A stretch of DNA of 29,306 bases from JANMDU01 sp031375105 (GTDB lineage Bacteria; Pseudomonadota; Gammaproteobacteria; Burkholderiales; Burkholderiaceae_C): positions 1-29,306 of the forward strand of contig JANMHJ010000037.1 of assembly GCA_031375105.1 (NCBI GenBank), in the 5' to 3' direction. Within the stretch, counting starts at the first letter, position 1. Each line of letters begins with the position of its first letter. The notes below the pieces were generated by a model. The model was not told the origin of the DNA and searched no databases. It saw only the letters and a list, made by a program, of their open reading frames with translations. Both the position numbers and the translations under genes were made by a program. Below are positions 7,877 through 15,439 of this stretch, piece by piece.

Positions 7877-9348
7877 GCTTGACTCCAAGGCAATGGATCT
7901 CGGTTCGTGCCCCAGTAAAAACTTTTTTGCATCATGTATTCCATGATCGAAGCTGCGCCTTTTTCGCGGCCTAGGCCACTCATTTTGTAGCCGGTAAAGG
8001 GCGTGCTGATGGAAAAGAGTTTGTAGGTGTTGACCCAGACGGTGCCTGCGGTAATGGCTTGGCCTAAGCGAAGGGCAGTTTTGAAATCTTGGCTCCAGAT
8101 GCCGCAGGCCAAGCCGTAGTCGTTGTCATTGGCCTGGGCGATCAAGTCTGCTTCATTGTCCCAAGGCAGCAAGCAAAGCACAGGGCCGAAGATTTCTTCG
8201 CGGCAAGTGCGGCTGGTGTTGGGCAAGCCTTCAAAGATCGTGGGCTCGAAGTAGTAGCCTTTTTCATGCGCCTCGCTTGCGGGCCGCTTGCCGCCACACA
8301 GCAGCTTGCCGCCCTCTTCCAAACCAAGCGCCACATAGCGCTCCACGCTGTCGCGATGGCTCTTAGAGATCAGCGGGCCCATGTGGGTCGATTCGAGTCC
8401 CGGATCGCCCACGCGAAGCTGCTGGGTTTGTGTGATCAAACGGCGCTTGAATTCCTTATACACACTCACATGCACGAAGGCGCGCGAGCCTGCCACGCAA
8501 CTCTCGCCGCTGGAACTGAAAATACCGTAGATCACCCCCGCCACCGCATGGTCTAAATCTGCATCCGTGCAGACAATTGTTGGCGATTTTCCGCCCAGCT
8601 CAAGCGAGACGGGCATGAGTTTCTTCGCTGCCAATTCGGCGATGCCTAGGCCCACATTCGTGCCGCCTGTGAACGCGATGCGCTTGACCAGCGGATGCCG
8701 CACCAGCGCATCGCCCACCACCGAGCCTTTGCCCGGCAAGACGCTCAAGATGCCCGGCGGCAAGAGCGCCTGTTCACCGATACGCGCCAACTCAATCGCC
8801 ATGCGCGGCGTGATCTCAGCCGGCTTGATCACCATGGCGCAACCCGCCGCCAACGCTGGCGCAATCTTCTGCGCCTCGCTGGCAATCGGCGAATTCCAAG
8901 GCGTGATCGCGCCCACCACACCCAGCGGCTGATGCAAACTCATGGTGAGGACATCCCCGCGCTGCGGCGTGACGGGGCTTTCAAAGGTTTCGCAAACAGC
9001 AGCGAAGTATTGAAAAGTGCCCGCGGCGCTGGCCACGAGAGCGCGGCATTCTTTCACGGGCTTGCCATTGTCTAGGCGCTGTAACTTCGCCAGCTCTTCG
9101 CTTTGCTCACGAATCAGCGCAGCCATCTTGTGAAGCATCGCGGCGCGTTGGTGTGGCAAGAGATTCGCCCAGTCGGGTTTTTGGCGGGCGGCATCCGCAA
9201 AGCGCACGGCAACATCGACATCTTGCATTGTGGCGGCATGCAACTGCGCCACTGGCTCACCTGTCGCCGGGTATTCCGTGGTGTAGGCCGCGCCACTGGC
9301 ATCACGCCATTGGCCTGCGAAGTAGGTTTTGAGATGGGTGGTGCTCAT
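7873..9348 (-). CDS. NAD(P)-dependent aldehyde dehydrogenase
   Basis: This 491-aa enzyme oxidises an aldehyde to the acid. It has the full set of ALDH features: the TPWNSP Asn at 152, the general base Glu250 in SLELGGKSP, the coenzyme-site FTGGTNVG and the nucleophile Cys284 in SSGESCVAGSR. The length is normal for the superfamily. It follows the ThDP enzyme and aspartate-dehydrogenase-like gene in the cluster, so a likely role is oxidation of the aldehyde released by the ThDP-dependent decarboxylase; this is inference. Its upstream region is occupied by a 190-bp palindromic element, and its stop overlaps the start of the VOC gene. Confidence 0.93.
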   Translation of the reverse strand: MSTTHLKTYFAGQWRDASGAAYTTEYPATGEPVAQLHAATMQDVDVAVRFADAARQKPDWANLLPHQRAAMLHKMAALIREQSEELAKLQRLDNGKPVKECRALVASAAGTFQYFAAVCETFESPVTPQRGDVLTMSLHQPLGVVGAITPWNSPIASEAQKIAPALAAGCAMVIKPAEITPRMAIELARIGEQALLPPGILSVLPGKGSVVGDALVRHPLVKRIAFTGGTNVGLGIAELAAKKLMPVSLELGGKSPTIVCTDADLDHAVAGVIYGIFSSSGESCVAGSRAFVHVSVYKEFKRRLITQTQQLRVGDPGLESTHMGPLISKSHRDSVERYVALGLEEGGKLLCGGKRPASEAHEKGYYFEPTIFEGLPNTSRTCREEIFGPVLCLLPWDNEADLIAQANDNDYGLACGIWSQDFKTALRLGQAITAGTVWVNTYKLFSISTPFTGYKMSGLGREKGAASIMEYMMQKSFYWGTNRDPLPWSQA

Positions 9349-9379
9349 GGGGCAATGGCGTGCAGAGGGTTGGAATTCA

Positions 9380-9569
9380 TTTTTGAACGCAGAGGGCGCG
9401 AAGGATTCGCAGAGGACGCAGAAAAGAAATTCAAAAGTAGAGAAAAAAGAAATTTCAATGTGCGCGAGTTATTGCTTTTGAGCAAGCACCAAGGCTCAAT
9501 CTTTGGTATTTCTTCTGTTTTCTTTTCTGCGCTCTCTGCGAAGTTTTCGCGCCCTCTGCGTTCAAAAAG
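9380..9569. repeat. 190-bp palindromic element (MITE-like) within the catabolic operon
   Basis: Two arms of about 50 bp (9380-9429 and 9519-9569) are inverted copies of each other with few mismatches; both contain GAACGCAGAGGGCGCGAA and a CGCAGA...CGCAGAAAAGAAA stretch. The 89 bp between them hold a smaller imperfect stem. No open reading frame fits it. CGCAGAGG-type palindromes are widespread dispersed repeats in many bacteria; the mobile nature is inferred. Confidence 0.8.
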
Positions 9570-9585
9570 ATTTTTCTTCTTCATA

Positions 9586-10422
9586 TCAAACCACCACATC
9601 CGCCATGCGATTTTCCAAAAACCGCAGCGCACTCAACACCGTCAACATCGAAGTCTTCGGGTTATCTGGCAAAGGCTGGTTGCGCATTTCTAATTTCATC
9701 TTTCCAAATGCGCCTTCGAGTTCGATTTCATGCACGTTCTCGGTTTGCGTGCCATCGGCAATCAGGCGCACTTGGGTCGCGTCGAGCCCCAATCCCGCTA
9801 AAGAAACGGTGGCTGCAACGTTGGCATTTTTTGAATAAAGCGCAGCGGCTTGGCGTGCCGATGCTTCAAAAAACGTAGCGCTCTGCGCTTTGTTTGCAAG
9901 GGCTTGCAGGTCAAAAAGCTTCTCGGCGGGTGTGCCCTTCCAGGCCAAGGGTGGCTTGCGGCCGGTGTAGCGCACCATCGTCAAACCCGCTTGCTTGGCG
10001 GCAGCAATCGCATCGATGCCGCCGATCGCGCCGGGCAGCAGATGCAGCTGTGCACCCTTATCAAAGGCCGCTTGCGCCAAAGCCTCGGGCAGCCCGGGCT
10101 CTGACAAAGCTCCGACAGACAGCACGGCGCAATCGATGCCGCGCGCAAGCGCCGGCAACACATGAGCATGCAAAGCGCTGTGGCCCGCGCATTCGAGCAC
10201 GAGCTGGGCATCGGGCGGCACATCGCTCACGGCTTGTATGCCAGAGGGCAACAGCGCCTGCGTTTGCGTCACCCGCTCAGTGCGCACCAGCACATGGCTG
10301 ATCTTCACGCGAGGTGCGCCCGCTGCTGGATCGTTCTGAGCCAAGCGCTGCACAATCGCCTGCCCGATGGCACCGAAACCGATCAGGCAGACATTGAGAA
10401 CAGGGGCGCTCTCGGGCTTCAT
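9586..10422 (-). CDS. L-aspartate dehydrogenase-like NAD(P)-dependent oxidoreductase
   Basis: This 278-aa protein has an N-terminal Rossmann fold (LIGFGAIGQAIVQRL, residues 12-26) and the aspartate-dehydrogenase domain, including LLPGAIGGIDAIAAAK near residue 128 and the C-terminal segment NVAATVSLAGLGLD. Known members deaminate aspartate to oxaloacetate via iminoaspartate, or supply iminoaspartate for NAD synthesis. Here it sits in a catabolic operon, so a role in amino-acid or imine metabolism of the pathway is possible but unproven. Its ATG overlaps the stop of the ThDP enzyme by 4 nt. A long palindromic element starts about 17 nt after its stop. Confidence 0.85.
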   Translation of the reverse strand: MKPESAPVLNVCLIGFGAIGQAIVQRLAQNDPAAGAPRVKISHVLVRTERVTQTQALLPSGIQAVSDVPPDAQLVLECAGHSALHAHVLPALARGIDCAVLSVGALSEPGLPEALAQAAFDKGAQLHLLPGAIGGIDAIAAAKQAGLTMVRYTGRKPPLAWKGTPAEKLFDLQALANKAQSATFFEASARQAAALYSKNANVAATVSLAGLGLDATQVRLIADGTQTENVHEIELEGAFGKMKLEMRNQPLPDNPKTSMLTVLSALRFLENRMADVVV

Positions 10423-12167
10423 ATTTTTCTCTGTGGCCCGGCGAATTTTTCGTTGAACGGCCCCCAGACTTTCATATCCACTTCCAGCACCGTGGGGCCG
10501 CGCCCCTCAAGCGCTTGCACCAGCTGCGTTTCAATCTGCGCGGGATCACTGCTTTTGATGTGCCGCACACCCATGCTCGCGCACAGTTGCGCAAAATTGG
10601 GCGTGTGCAAATCCACATAGCAATGGCGGCTGCCGTAATCAGCATCTTGGATGTTTTTGATCACGCCGTAGCCGCCGTCGTTCATCAAAATCACCAGCAA
10701 GTCAGCCCGCTCTTGCGCTGCGCAAGCGAGCTCGCCGACGTTCAGCATGAAACCGCCGTCGCCTGCAAGTACTATTGTTTTCATAGCTGTCTGCGCAGTG
10801 TTTATAAGGGCAGATGGCTGTTTTTCTTGATAAACCTCGGCTGCCATGGCTGCGCCAATGCCCATTTGCAAACCCTGACCAATGCCGCCGCCCAGTGCAT
10901 GCACACCCGCACGCGGATGGCGCAGCACCAAGCTGCGGTTGCCCCACATGGTGTTGGAGAGCGTGATGTCGCGCACCCAGATGCACTGGCCTTGCAGCTT
11001 TGATGCCACCACGCGATTGAGCGCATCTTTCAAATCCACATACTGCGCCAGTGAAGCGTCCACCTGCGCTTGCGCCGCCAGCCGCGCGGCTTGGATTTCT
11101 GCCGTCCATGCAGCGTTTGCGCGATAGCCTTGCAAGGCATCGGCCAACGCTTCCAGAGCCAACGCTGCATCGCTTTCAATGAACATCTCGCAGGCATAGG
11201 CTTGGTGTTGCACCGCCGCATTCGCATCGATGCGGTAGCGTTTGGCAGGCAGCGCGATCTTGTATTTCATCGTCTCGTTGCTACGCAAACGCGAGCCGAC
11301 GATCACCATCGCATCGCAACGCGCATATAACTGGGCACTGGCTTTTTGCAAATTGAACGCGCCCAGCGTGGCCGGATGGTCTTCCGCCACAATGCCGCGC
11401 CCCTGCACCGAGCTGACCACGCCAAAACCCATGGCAAGCAGCCTTTGCACTTGGTTGGCCGCGCCGCGCGCACCGCCGCCCAGCCAGAGCATGGGGCGCT
11501 GCGCCGATTTGAGTTGCTGCGCAAACTGTGCGATGTGCTGACTGTTTGGCAACTTGACTGCTATTGATTCAGTAACACACTGCACTGATTCTATATGGGC
11601 AATCAGCTCTTTTTCTTCTAAAAATGCCTGCTGCACGTCGATAGCGATCTCTACGCTGACGGGGCCGCAAGGCGGCGTGCGGGCGAGTGTTGCGGCGCGT
11701 TGCAACACCTCCCAAGCCTGTGCCGGTGAGTTGATGCGAAACGCGCCTTTGCCCACTGCGCTCAGCATGCCCAGTTGATCGGGATGCTCGTGAATAAAGC
11801 CCCAGTTTTTATCAATCCATTCAGAATCAATCTGGCCCGTGAGGTGCAAGAGCGGTGTGCCCGCTGTCATGGCTTCGACCAAAGCGCCTGCGGCATTGCC
11901 TGCGCCGGTGCCGGTGCTGGTGACGACCACGCCGAGCGTGCCGCTCACGCGGGCTGCGGCATCGGCCATATTGCAAGCGCCGGCTTCGCCGCGTGCCGAC
12001 ACAAAGCGAATCTGGCCGCGCCTGTGAAATGCATCCAACATCGGCATGTTGTGAATGGAGATCACACCAAAGGCCAGCTTCACACCCTGCGCTTCTAAAA
12101 AGCGTGCCACGATTTCGCCTGTGTTGACCTGCGTTTGCAGCACAGCGGCTGAATCTAAAACATTCAT
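10419..12167 (-). CDS. Thiamine-diphosphate-dependent enzyme (acetolactate synthase / decarboxylase family)
   Basis: This 582-aa protein has the three-domain layout of the acetolactate-synthase family: a PYR domain with the catalytic Glu in SARGEAGACNMADAAA, a central domain, and a PP domain with the ThDP/Mg motif GDGGFMLNVGELACAAQERA ending in NDGGYG. It most likely decarboxylates a 2-oxo acid or joins two carbonyl compounds; the neighbouring aldehyde dehydrogenase suggests decarboxylation to an aldehyde. The start at 12167 gives an ATGA overlap with the upstream IclR gene. Two dispersed repeats are embedded in-frame, encoding about residues 185-204 and 447-466, the second just before the ThDP motif. 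Substrate is unknown. Confidence 0.88.
   Translation of the reverse strand: MNVLDSAAVLQTQVNTGEIVARFLEAQGVKLAFGVISIHNMPMLDAFHRRGQIRFVSARGEAGACNMADAAARVSGTLGVVVTSTGTGAGNAAGALVEAMTAGTPLLHLTGQIDSEWIDKNWGFIHEHPDQLGMLSAVGKGAFRINSPAQAWEVLQRAATLARTPPCGPVSVEIAIDVQQAFLEEKELIAHIESVQCVTESIAVKLPNSQHIAQFAQQLKSAQRPMLWLGGGARGAANQVQRLLAMGFGVVSSVQGRGIVAEDHPATLGAFNLQKASAQLYARCDAMVIVGSRLRSNETMKYKIALPAKRYRIDANAAVQHQAYACEMFIESDAALALEALADALQGYRANAAWTAEIQAARLAAQAQVDASLAQYVDLKDALNRVVASKLQGQCIWVRDITLSNTMWGNRSLVLRHPRAGVHALGGGIGQGLQMGIGAAMAAEVYQEKQPSALINTAQTAMKTIVLAGDGGFMLNVGELACAAQERADLLVILMNDGGYGVIKNIQDADYGSRHCYVDLHTPNFAQLCASMGVRHIKSSDPAQIETQLVQALEGRGPTVLEVDMKVWGPFNEKFAGPQRKI
10769..10827 (+). repeat. Dispersed ~55-bp repeat, copy 4 (inside the ThDP-enzyme gene)
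   Basis: The plus strand reads TACTATTGTTTTCATAGC, CTGCGCAG and TTTATAAGGGCAGATGGC. On the coding strand it contributes SALINTAQTAMKTIV immediately before the conserved ThDP-binding GDGG motif. Confidence 0.75.
11556..11613 (+). repeat. Dispersed ~55-bp repeat, copy 5 (inside the ThDP-enzyme gene)
   Basis: This degenerate copy shows CTGCTATTGATTCAGTAAC, CTGCAC, TCTATATGGGCAA and a T-rich tail. It contributes about residues 185-204 of the ThDP enzyme and uses the same codon phase as copies 4 and 10. Confidence 0.6.
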
Positions 12168-12997
12168 GTGCGATAGCCCGGTGTGTGTTGCATCCGCCAT
12201 GTGAGCAAATGCGCAGATTCGCGCACTTGCGTGATGAGCAGGGGTAGCTTGTCTTCCGGTATCCGTGCAGACAGCACCGTGACGCTGACGGCGGCACAGA
12301 CCAGCTTGTCTTCGTTAAATACGGGTGCGGCAATGGTGGAGATGCCCGATTCAAAACCGCCTTGACTCACTGCATAGCCCATTTCACTGGCTTCGTCGAT
12401 GGCTGCTTTCAGATCCATCGGCGTAGAAGGCGTGTGCGGCGTATACGACTTCATGGGATGGTGCTCATACAGCTGTGTGATCTCTTTCAAGCTCATGCCG
12501 GCCAATAGCACACGGCCCAACACGGTGGCGTGTGCGGGCAGACGCGCGCCCACCTGGATCGCATGGAAAGTGGCATGCCGCCCCAAGGCCTTGGCCACAA
12601 TGACCACATCTCTCCCATCACGCACCACAATATGCGACGAATGCCCACACGCATCTGAGAGCGACTCCAGTACCGGGCGACCCTGCTCAGTCAATTCCAT
12701 TGAAGCGAGAAATTCAAAGCCCAAGCGCAGCACGGCAACACCTAAACGGTAGCTCGGATGCGTGCCCGGCTCGCCCACGCGATCTAGATAGCCCGCCTGC
12801 TCCAGCGTTTGCAACATACGAAACACGCTGGCTCGCGGCAGCTTGGCCATCTTGGCCAATTGCGCCCCGGACAGGATGCGCCGCTCATGCGTGAAGTAGC
12901 TCAGAATTTCTAAGCCCCGCGCCAAGGCAGGCACGGTGTAGCGCGAGGCGCTTTCATCGCTGCTTGAGTCGAGTGGGGTGTTGGATGCGTCAGCCAT
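12164..12997 (-). CDS. IclR-family transcriptional regulator
   Basis: This 277-aa protein has the N-terminal winged helix of IclR regulators (ALARGLEILSYF, then LSGAQLAKMAKLPRASVFRMLQTLEQAGYL, residues 24-72) and the C-terminal effector-binding domain ending with SHLLTWRM-like sequence. Such proteins sense small aromatic or central-metabolism acids and control nearby catabolic genes. It is inside the operon it probably controls: it overlaps the upstream hydrolase stop by 8 nt and the downstream ThDP gene by ATGA. Autoregulation of the whole cluster from the promoter before the first SDR gene is likely but not shown. Confidence 0.92.
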   Translation of the reverse strand: MADASNTPLDSSSDESASRYTVPALARGLEILSYFTHERRILSGAQLAKMAKLPRASVFRMLQTLEQAGYLDRVGEPGTHPSYRLGVAVLRLGFEFLASMELTEQGRPVLESLSDACGHSSHIVVRDGRDVVIVAKALGRHATFHAIQVGARLPAHATVLGRVLLAGMSLKEITQLYEHHPMKSYTPHTPSTPMDLKAAIDEASEMGYAVSQGGFESGISTIAAPVFNEDKLVCAAVSVTVLSARIPEDKLPLLITQVRESAHLLTWRMQHTPGYRT

Positions 12998-13898
12998 ATT
13001 GGATGTCTTCTTTTGAGCTAACGAGCCATGAAGCGATAGCAGGCGCAGCTTCTAATGCGCACAAATGCCCCGCGCCGATCAGCGATGTGTAGGGTGCGTT
13101 GATGCTGCGGGCCAAGTCTTGGCAGGCTGCTGGCGGTGTGATGATGTCTTGATCGCCACAGGCGATGCGAATCGGTGCTGCACTGTTTTGCTTGAAAGCT
13201 TGAAGATCGGCGCGTAGGTCTGCGGTGCTCAGCATGTGGGTGGCTTGTGTGTAGCCGCCTTCGTTCAGGTGGCTCATCATGTGAGTGGCCAGCTCAATCT
13301 GCTCAGCGCTGGCCTGCCGCGAGAGCAAGCGCGGCGCACGCTGCTCGGCCATTTTTTGTAATCCTAGCTCTTGCATCGCTTGCAAACGCTCGTCTCGCTT
13401 TTTTTCGCGCACTTCTGCGGGTGCTTGCCCATAGCCTTGTGCGGGCGCAAGCAAGCTCAGTGCTTTCACACGTGCAGGCTGCAAACGCGCAGCGCCAGCA
13501 GCCATGATGCAACCCAAGGAATGACCCACCAGATGCACATCTTGAATATTCAAAGCATCCAGCCAAGCCCAGAGCACCTGCGCGTAATCGGATGCCGCGG
13601 GCTGGAGGGTCTTGAGCGGCGAGCTGTCAGCATAGCCCGGTGCATCCCAAGCCAACACATGCCCCAAACGCTCATCCTTCAACTGATGCAGCCAACTGCC
13701 CGAACCCGAGCCAACGCCGTGCAACAAAACGATGGGGGTTAAATTAATTGGGGTCAGAACCCAATTAATTTGCTCTTTGCTTGAAATTAATTGGGTTCTG
13801 ACCCCAATTAATTGTGGTTTGCGATAGCGGATGAAGCCCTGCCAAGGCAAAGCCACGCCTTGCGTGGGCATGCTTTGCAGTTGTTCTAATAGCGTCAT
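12990..13898 (-). CDS. Alpha/beta-fold hydrolase
   Basis: This 302-aa enzyme shows the oxyanion motif LLHGVGSGSGSW (about residues 53-64), the nucleophile elbow GHSLG, and the catalytic His in GAGHLCAL near the C-terminus. In a cluster with an extradiol-type dioxygenase it could hydrolyse a ring-fission product or an ester or lactone intermediate; that is inferred. A 29-bp perfect inverted repeat is embedded in-frame at 13742-13813 (about residues 28-52), ahead of the conserved fold, so the N-terminal strand region carries about 24 extra residues. It is preceded by the cupin gene 6 nt upstream and overlaps the IclR gene by 8 nt. Confidence 0.88.
   Translation of the reverse strand: MTLLEQLQSMPTQGVALPWQGFIRYRKPQLIGVRTQLISSKEQINWVLTPINLTPIVLLHGVGSGSGSWLHQLKDERLGHVLAWDAPGYADSSPLKTLQPAASDYAQVLWAWLDALNIQDVHLVGHSLGCIMAAGAARLQPARVKALSLLAPAQGYGQAPAEVREKKRDERLQAMQELGLQKMAEQRAPRLLSRQASAEQIELATHMMSHLNEGGYTQATHMLSTADLRADLQAFKQNSAAPIRIACGDQDIITPPAACQDLARSINAPYTSLIGAGHLCALEAAPAIASWLVSSKEDIQYG
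13742..13813. repeat. Perfect 29-bp inverted repeat, REP/RAYT-type, inside the hydrolase gene
   Basis: Arms at 13742-13770 and 13785-13813 are perfect inverted copies with a 14-nt spacer. Each arm contains GGGGTCAGAACCC flanked by AATTAATT, and each arm is itself nearly palindromic. I associate the GGGGTCAGA-AATTAATT style with sequences mobilised by REP-associated tyrosine transposases; that link is from memory. It is read through in-frame without a stop. Confidence 0.85.
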
Positions 13899-13904
13899 GG
13901 CTGT

Positions 13905-14504
13905 TCAGCGCTTGAGTTGAGACAGAGGCGAGCCGGGTGGATAGACCGGGCGGATCGGCGCTGGGCTGCCGAGCATGACGCACATCAGCGCATCTTCTTC
14001 ACCGATGTTGATTTCTTCACGGTACACGCCGGGTGGCACGCTGATCAAATCGCGCTCTTTCAACACAGTTTCCCAACGATCCGTGACAGCGCCAGATGCA
14101 TCGCGCTTTTCGCAGACCACTTTGAGCGTGCCGCGCAACAGGAAGAAGATTTCTTCCACGTCGTAGTGGATATGGCTTGGGCCCTCGTGTTTGGCCGGAA
14201 TCACCATCGTGGAAAAGGTGAAATGCCCCACGGGCACGGTGTTGTTGTCTGACACCACGCCAGCGCCTCCCGTGCCCACATAACGCATCTGTGCACGGCG
14301 GTATTTGGGGTCGAAATCGGCTTGGAATTTCAAAGCATCCCAGTCGTATTGGCGCGTTGCAAAGCGGGCAACGCGCGATTCGAGCCATTGCTCAAAATTT
14401 TGCCCAGCCGCAGGCAACATACCTTGCTGAATTTGCGCCTCGGGCGGAATTGCGGCATCGAGCAGGCCGCGCGCGTTGAACGTTGCATCGTTAGCTGCTT
14501 GCAT
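13905..14504 (-). CDS. Cupin-domain protein
   Basis: This 199-aa protein has one cupin domain in its second half. The metal-binding motif 1 is in GPSHIHYDVEEIFFLLRG (two His and Glu), and motif 2 is in DLISVPPGVYREE, where the usual His is replaced. The first 80 residues are polar and have no clear domain. Cupins in aromatic pathways are often dioxygenases or isomerases, but they may also be decarboxylases or sensors, so only the fold is certain. It lies between the first SDR (13 nt) and the hydrolase (6 nt) in the cluster, which implies a shared transcript. Confidence 0.85.
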   Translation of the reverse strand: MQAANDATFNARGLLDAAIPPEAQIQQGMLPAAGQNFEQWLESRVARFATRQYDWDALKFQADFDPKYRRAQMRYVGTGGAGVVSDNNTVPVGHFTFSTMVIPAKHEGPSHIHYDVEEIFFLLRGTLKVVCEKRDASGAVTDRWETVLKERDLISVPPGVYREEINIGEEDALMCVMLGSPAPIRPVYPPGSPLSQLKR

Positions 14505-14517
14505 CTTGCAGGTCTCC

Positions 14518-15297
14518 TTAATTCATCACATAGCCACCGTTGACCGGCAACACTTGCCCCGTCACGTAGCTTGCGCCACTGCTAAGCAAAAAAAGTGCGG
14601 CATCGGTGCAGTCTTGTGGCTGCTGCTCGCGCTGGATGGCGCGGCCATTTTTGTATTGCTCATGCCGCGCCTGAGGCACATATTCAGTGGATTCACCCAC
14701 CACCAAGCCCGGCGCGATGGCGTTCACGCTGATGCCGTCTGCCCCGAGCTCACGCGCCATGCTTCGCGTCATGCTGATCACCGCGCCTTTGCTAGCGACA
14801 TAGGCGATCAAGCGCGGTGCGCCCCACATCGCCGTGTCTGATGCAATATTGAGCACGCTGGCCGCGCCGCCACCGCTACCGCCGTTTGCCGCAGCAGCTT
14901 TCAGATGCGGATGCGCCGCCGTCGTCACCAGCCACACGCCTTTGATATTGACCTGCATCACGCGGTCAAACATCTCCTCTTCCAGCTCATGCATCAGCTT
15001 GCCGCCAGAATTCGTGATTGCTGCGTTGTTGATCAAGCCATCGAGCCCTCCCAGCCATTGCACCGCCTCTTGCATGCCCGCATTCACCGAGACGCTGCTG
15101 GCCACATCCATCGCCACAAAATACGCGGCATCCCCCAGCTCCAATGCCAGCGCCGCACCACGTTCGGCCAACACATCTGCAATCACCACCCGCGCCCCCG
15201 CGCTCACGCAGGCCCTTGCAAAAGCCTCACCCAAGCCACGCGCCGCGCCCGTGATGAGCACGCGACGATCTTGCAAAGAAATCGAAGAAAGGGGCAT
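14518..15297 (-). CDS. Short-chain dehydrogenase/reductase (classical)
   Basis: This 259-aa enzyme has the classical SDR set: TGAARGLGEAFA for NAD(P) binding (residues 16-27), NNAAI, the catalytic Ser in NIASDTAMWG, and YVASK with catalytic Tyr and Lys. The C-terminus (YVTGQVLPVNGGYVMN) is typical. It is the first gene of the catabolic cluster and probably oxidises a diol or alcohol intermediate. The ATG at 15297 is preferred over a TTG four codons upstream; the ribosome binding site is weak in both cases. It is divergent from a second SDR at 15440. Confidence 0.9.
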   Translation of the reverse strand: MPLSSISLQDRRVLITGAARGLGEAFARACVSAGARVVIADVLAERGAALALELGDAAYFVAMDVASSVSVNAGMQEAVQWLGGLDGLINNAAITNSGGKLMHELEEEMFDRVMQVNIKGVWLVTTAAHPHLKAAAANGGSGGGAASVLNIASDTAMWGAPRLIAYVASKGAVISMTRSMARELGADGISVNAIAPGLVVGESTEYVPQARHEQYKNGRAIQREQQPQDCTDAALFLLSSGASYVTGQVLPVNGGYVMN

Positions 15298-15350
15298 GTT
15301 TTGTCTCAAATAAGAAACTGTGGTTCGCTAATGATTAATTTTGGCATGAT

Positions 15351-15378
15351 TTGGCTTTTGGCGCAAGTGCTCGATAAT
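15351..15378 (+). promoter_or_regulatory. Candidate promoter for the plus-strand SDR
   Basis: TTGGCT (15351-15356) and GATAAT (15373-15378) are separated by 16 nt. An inverted repeat, GTATCT-7-AGATAC (15394-15412), lies in the resulting leader and could be a regulator site. Confidence 0.4.
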
Positions 15379-15439
15379 CCAAGCCGCGCCTGCGTATCTT
15401 CTGCCTAGATACAGGTTCACACAAGTCAGGAAACACATC

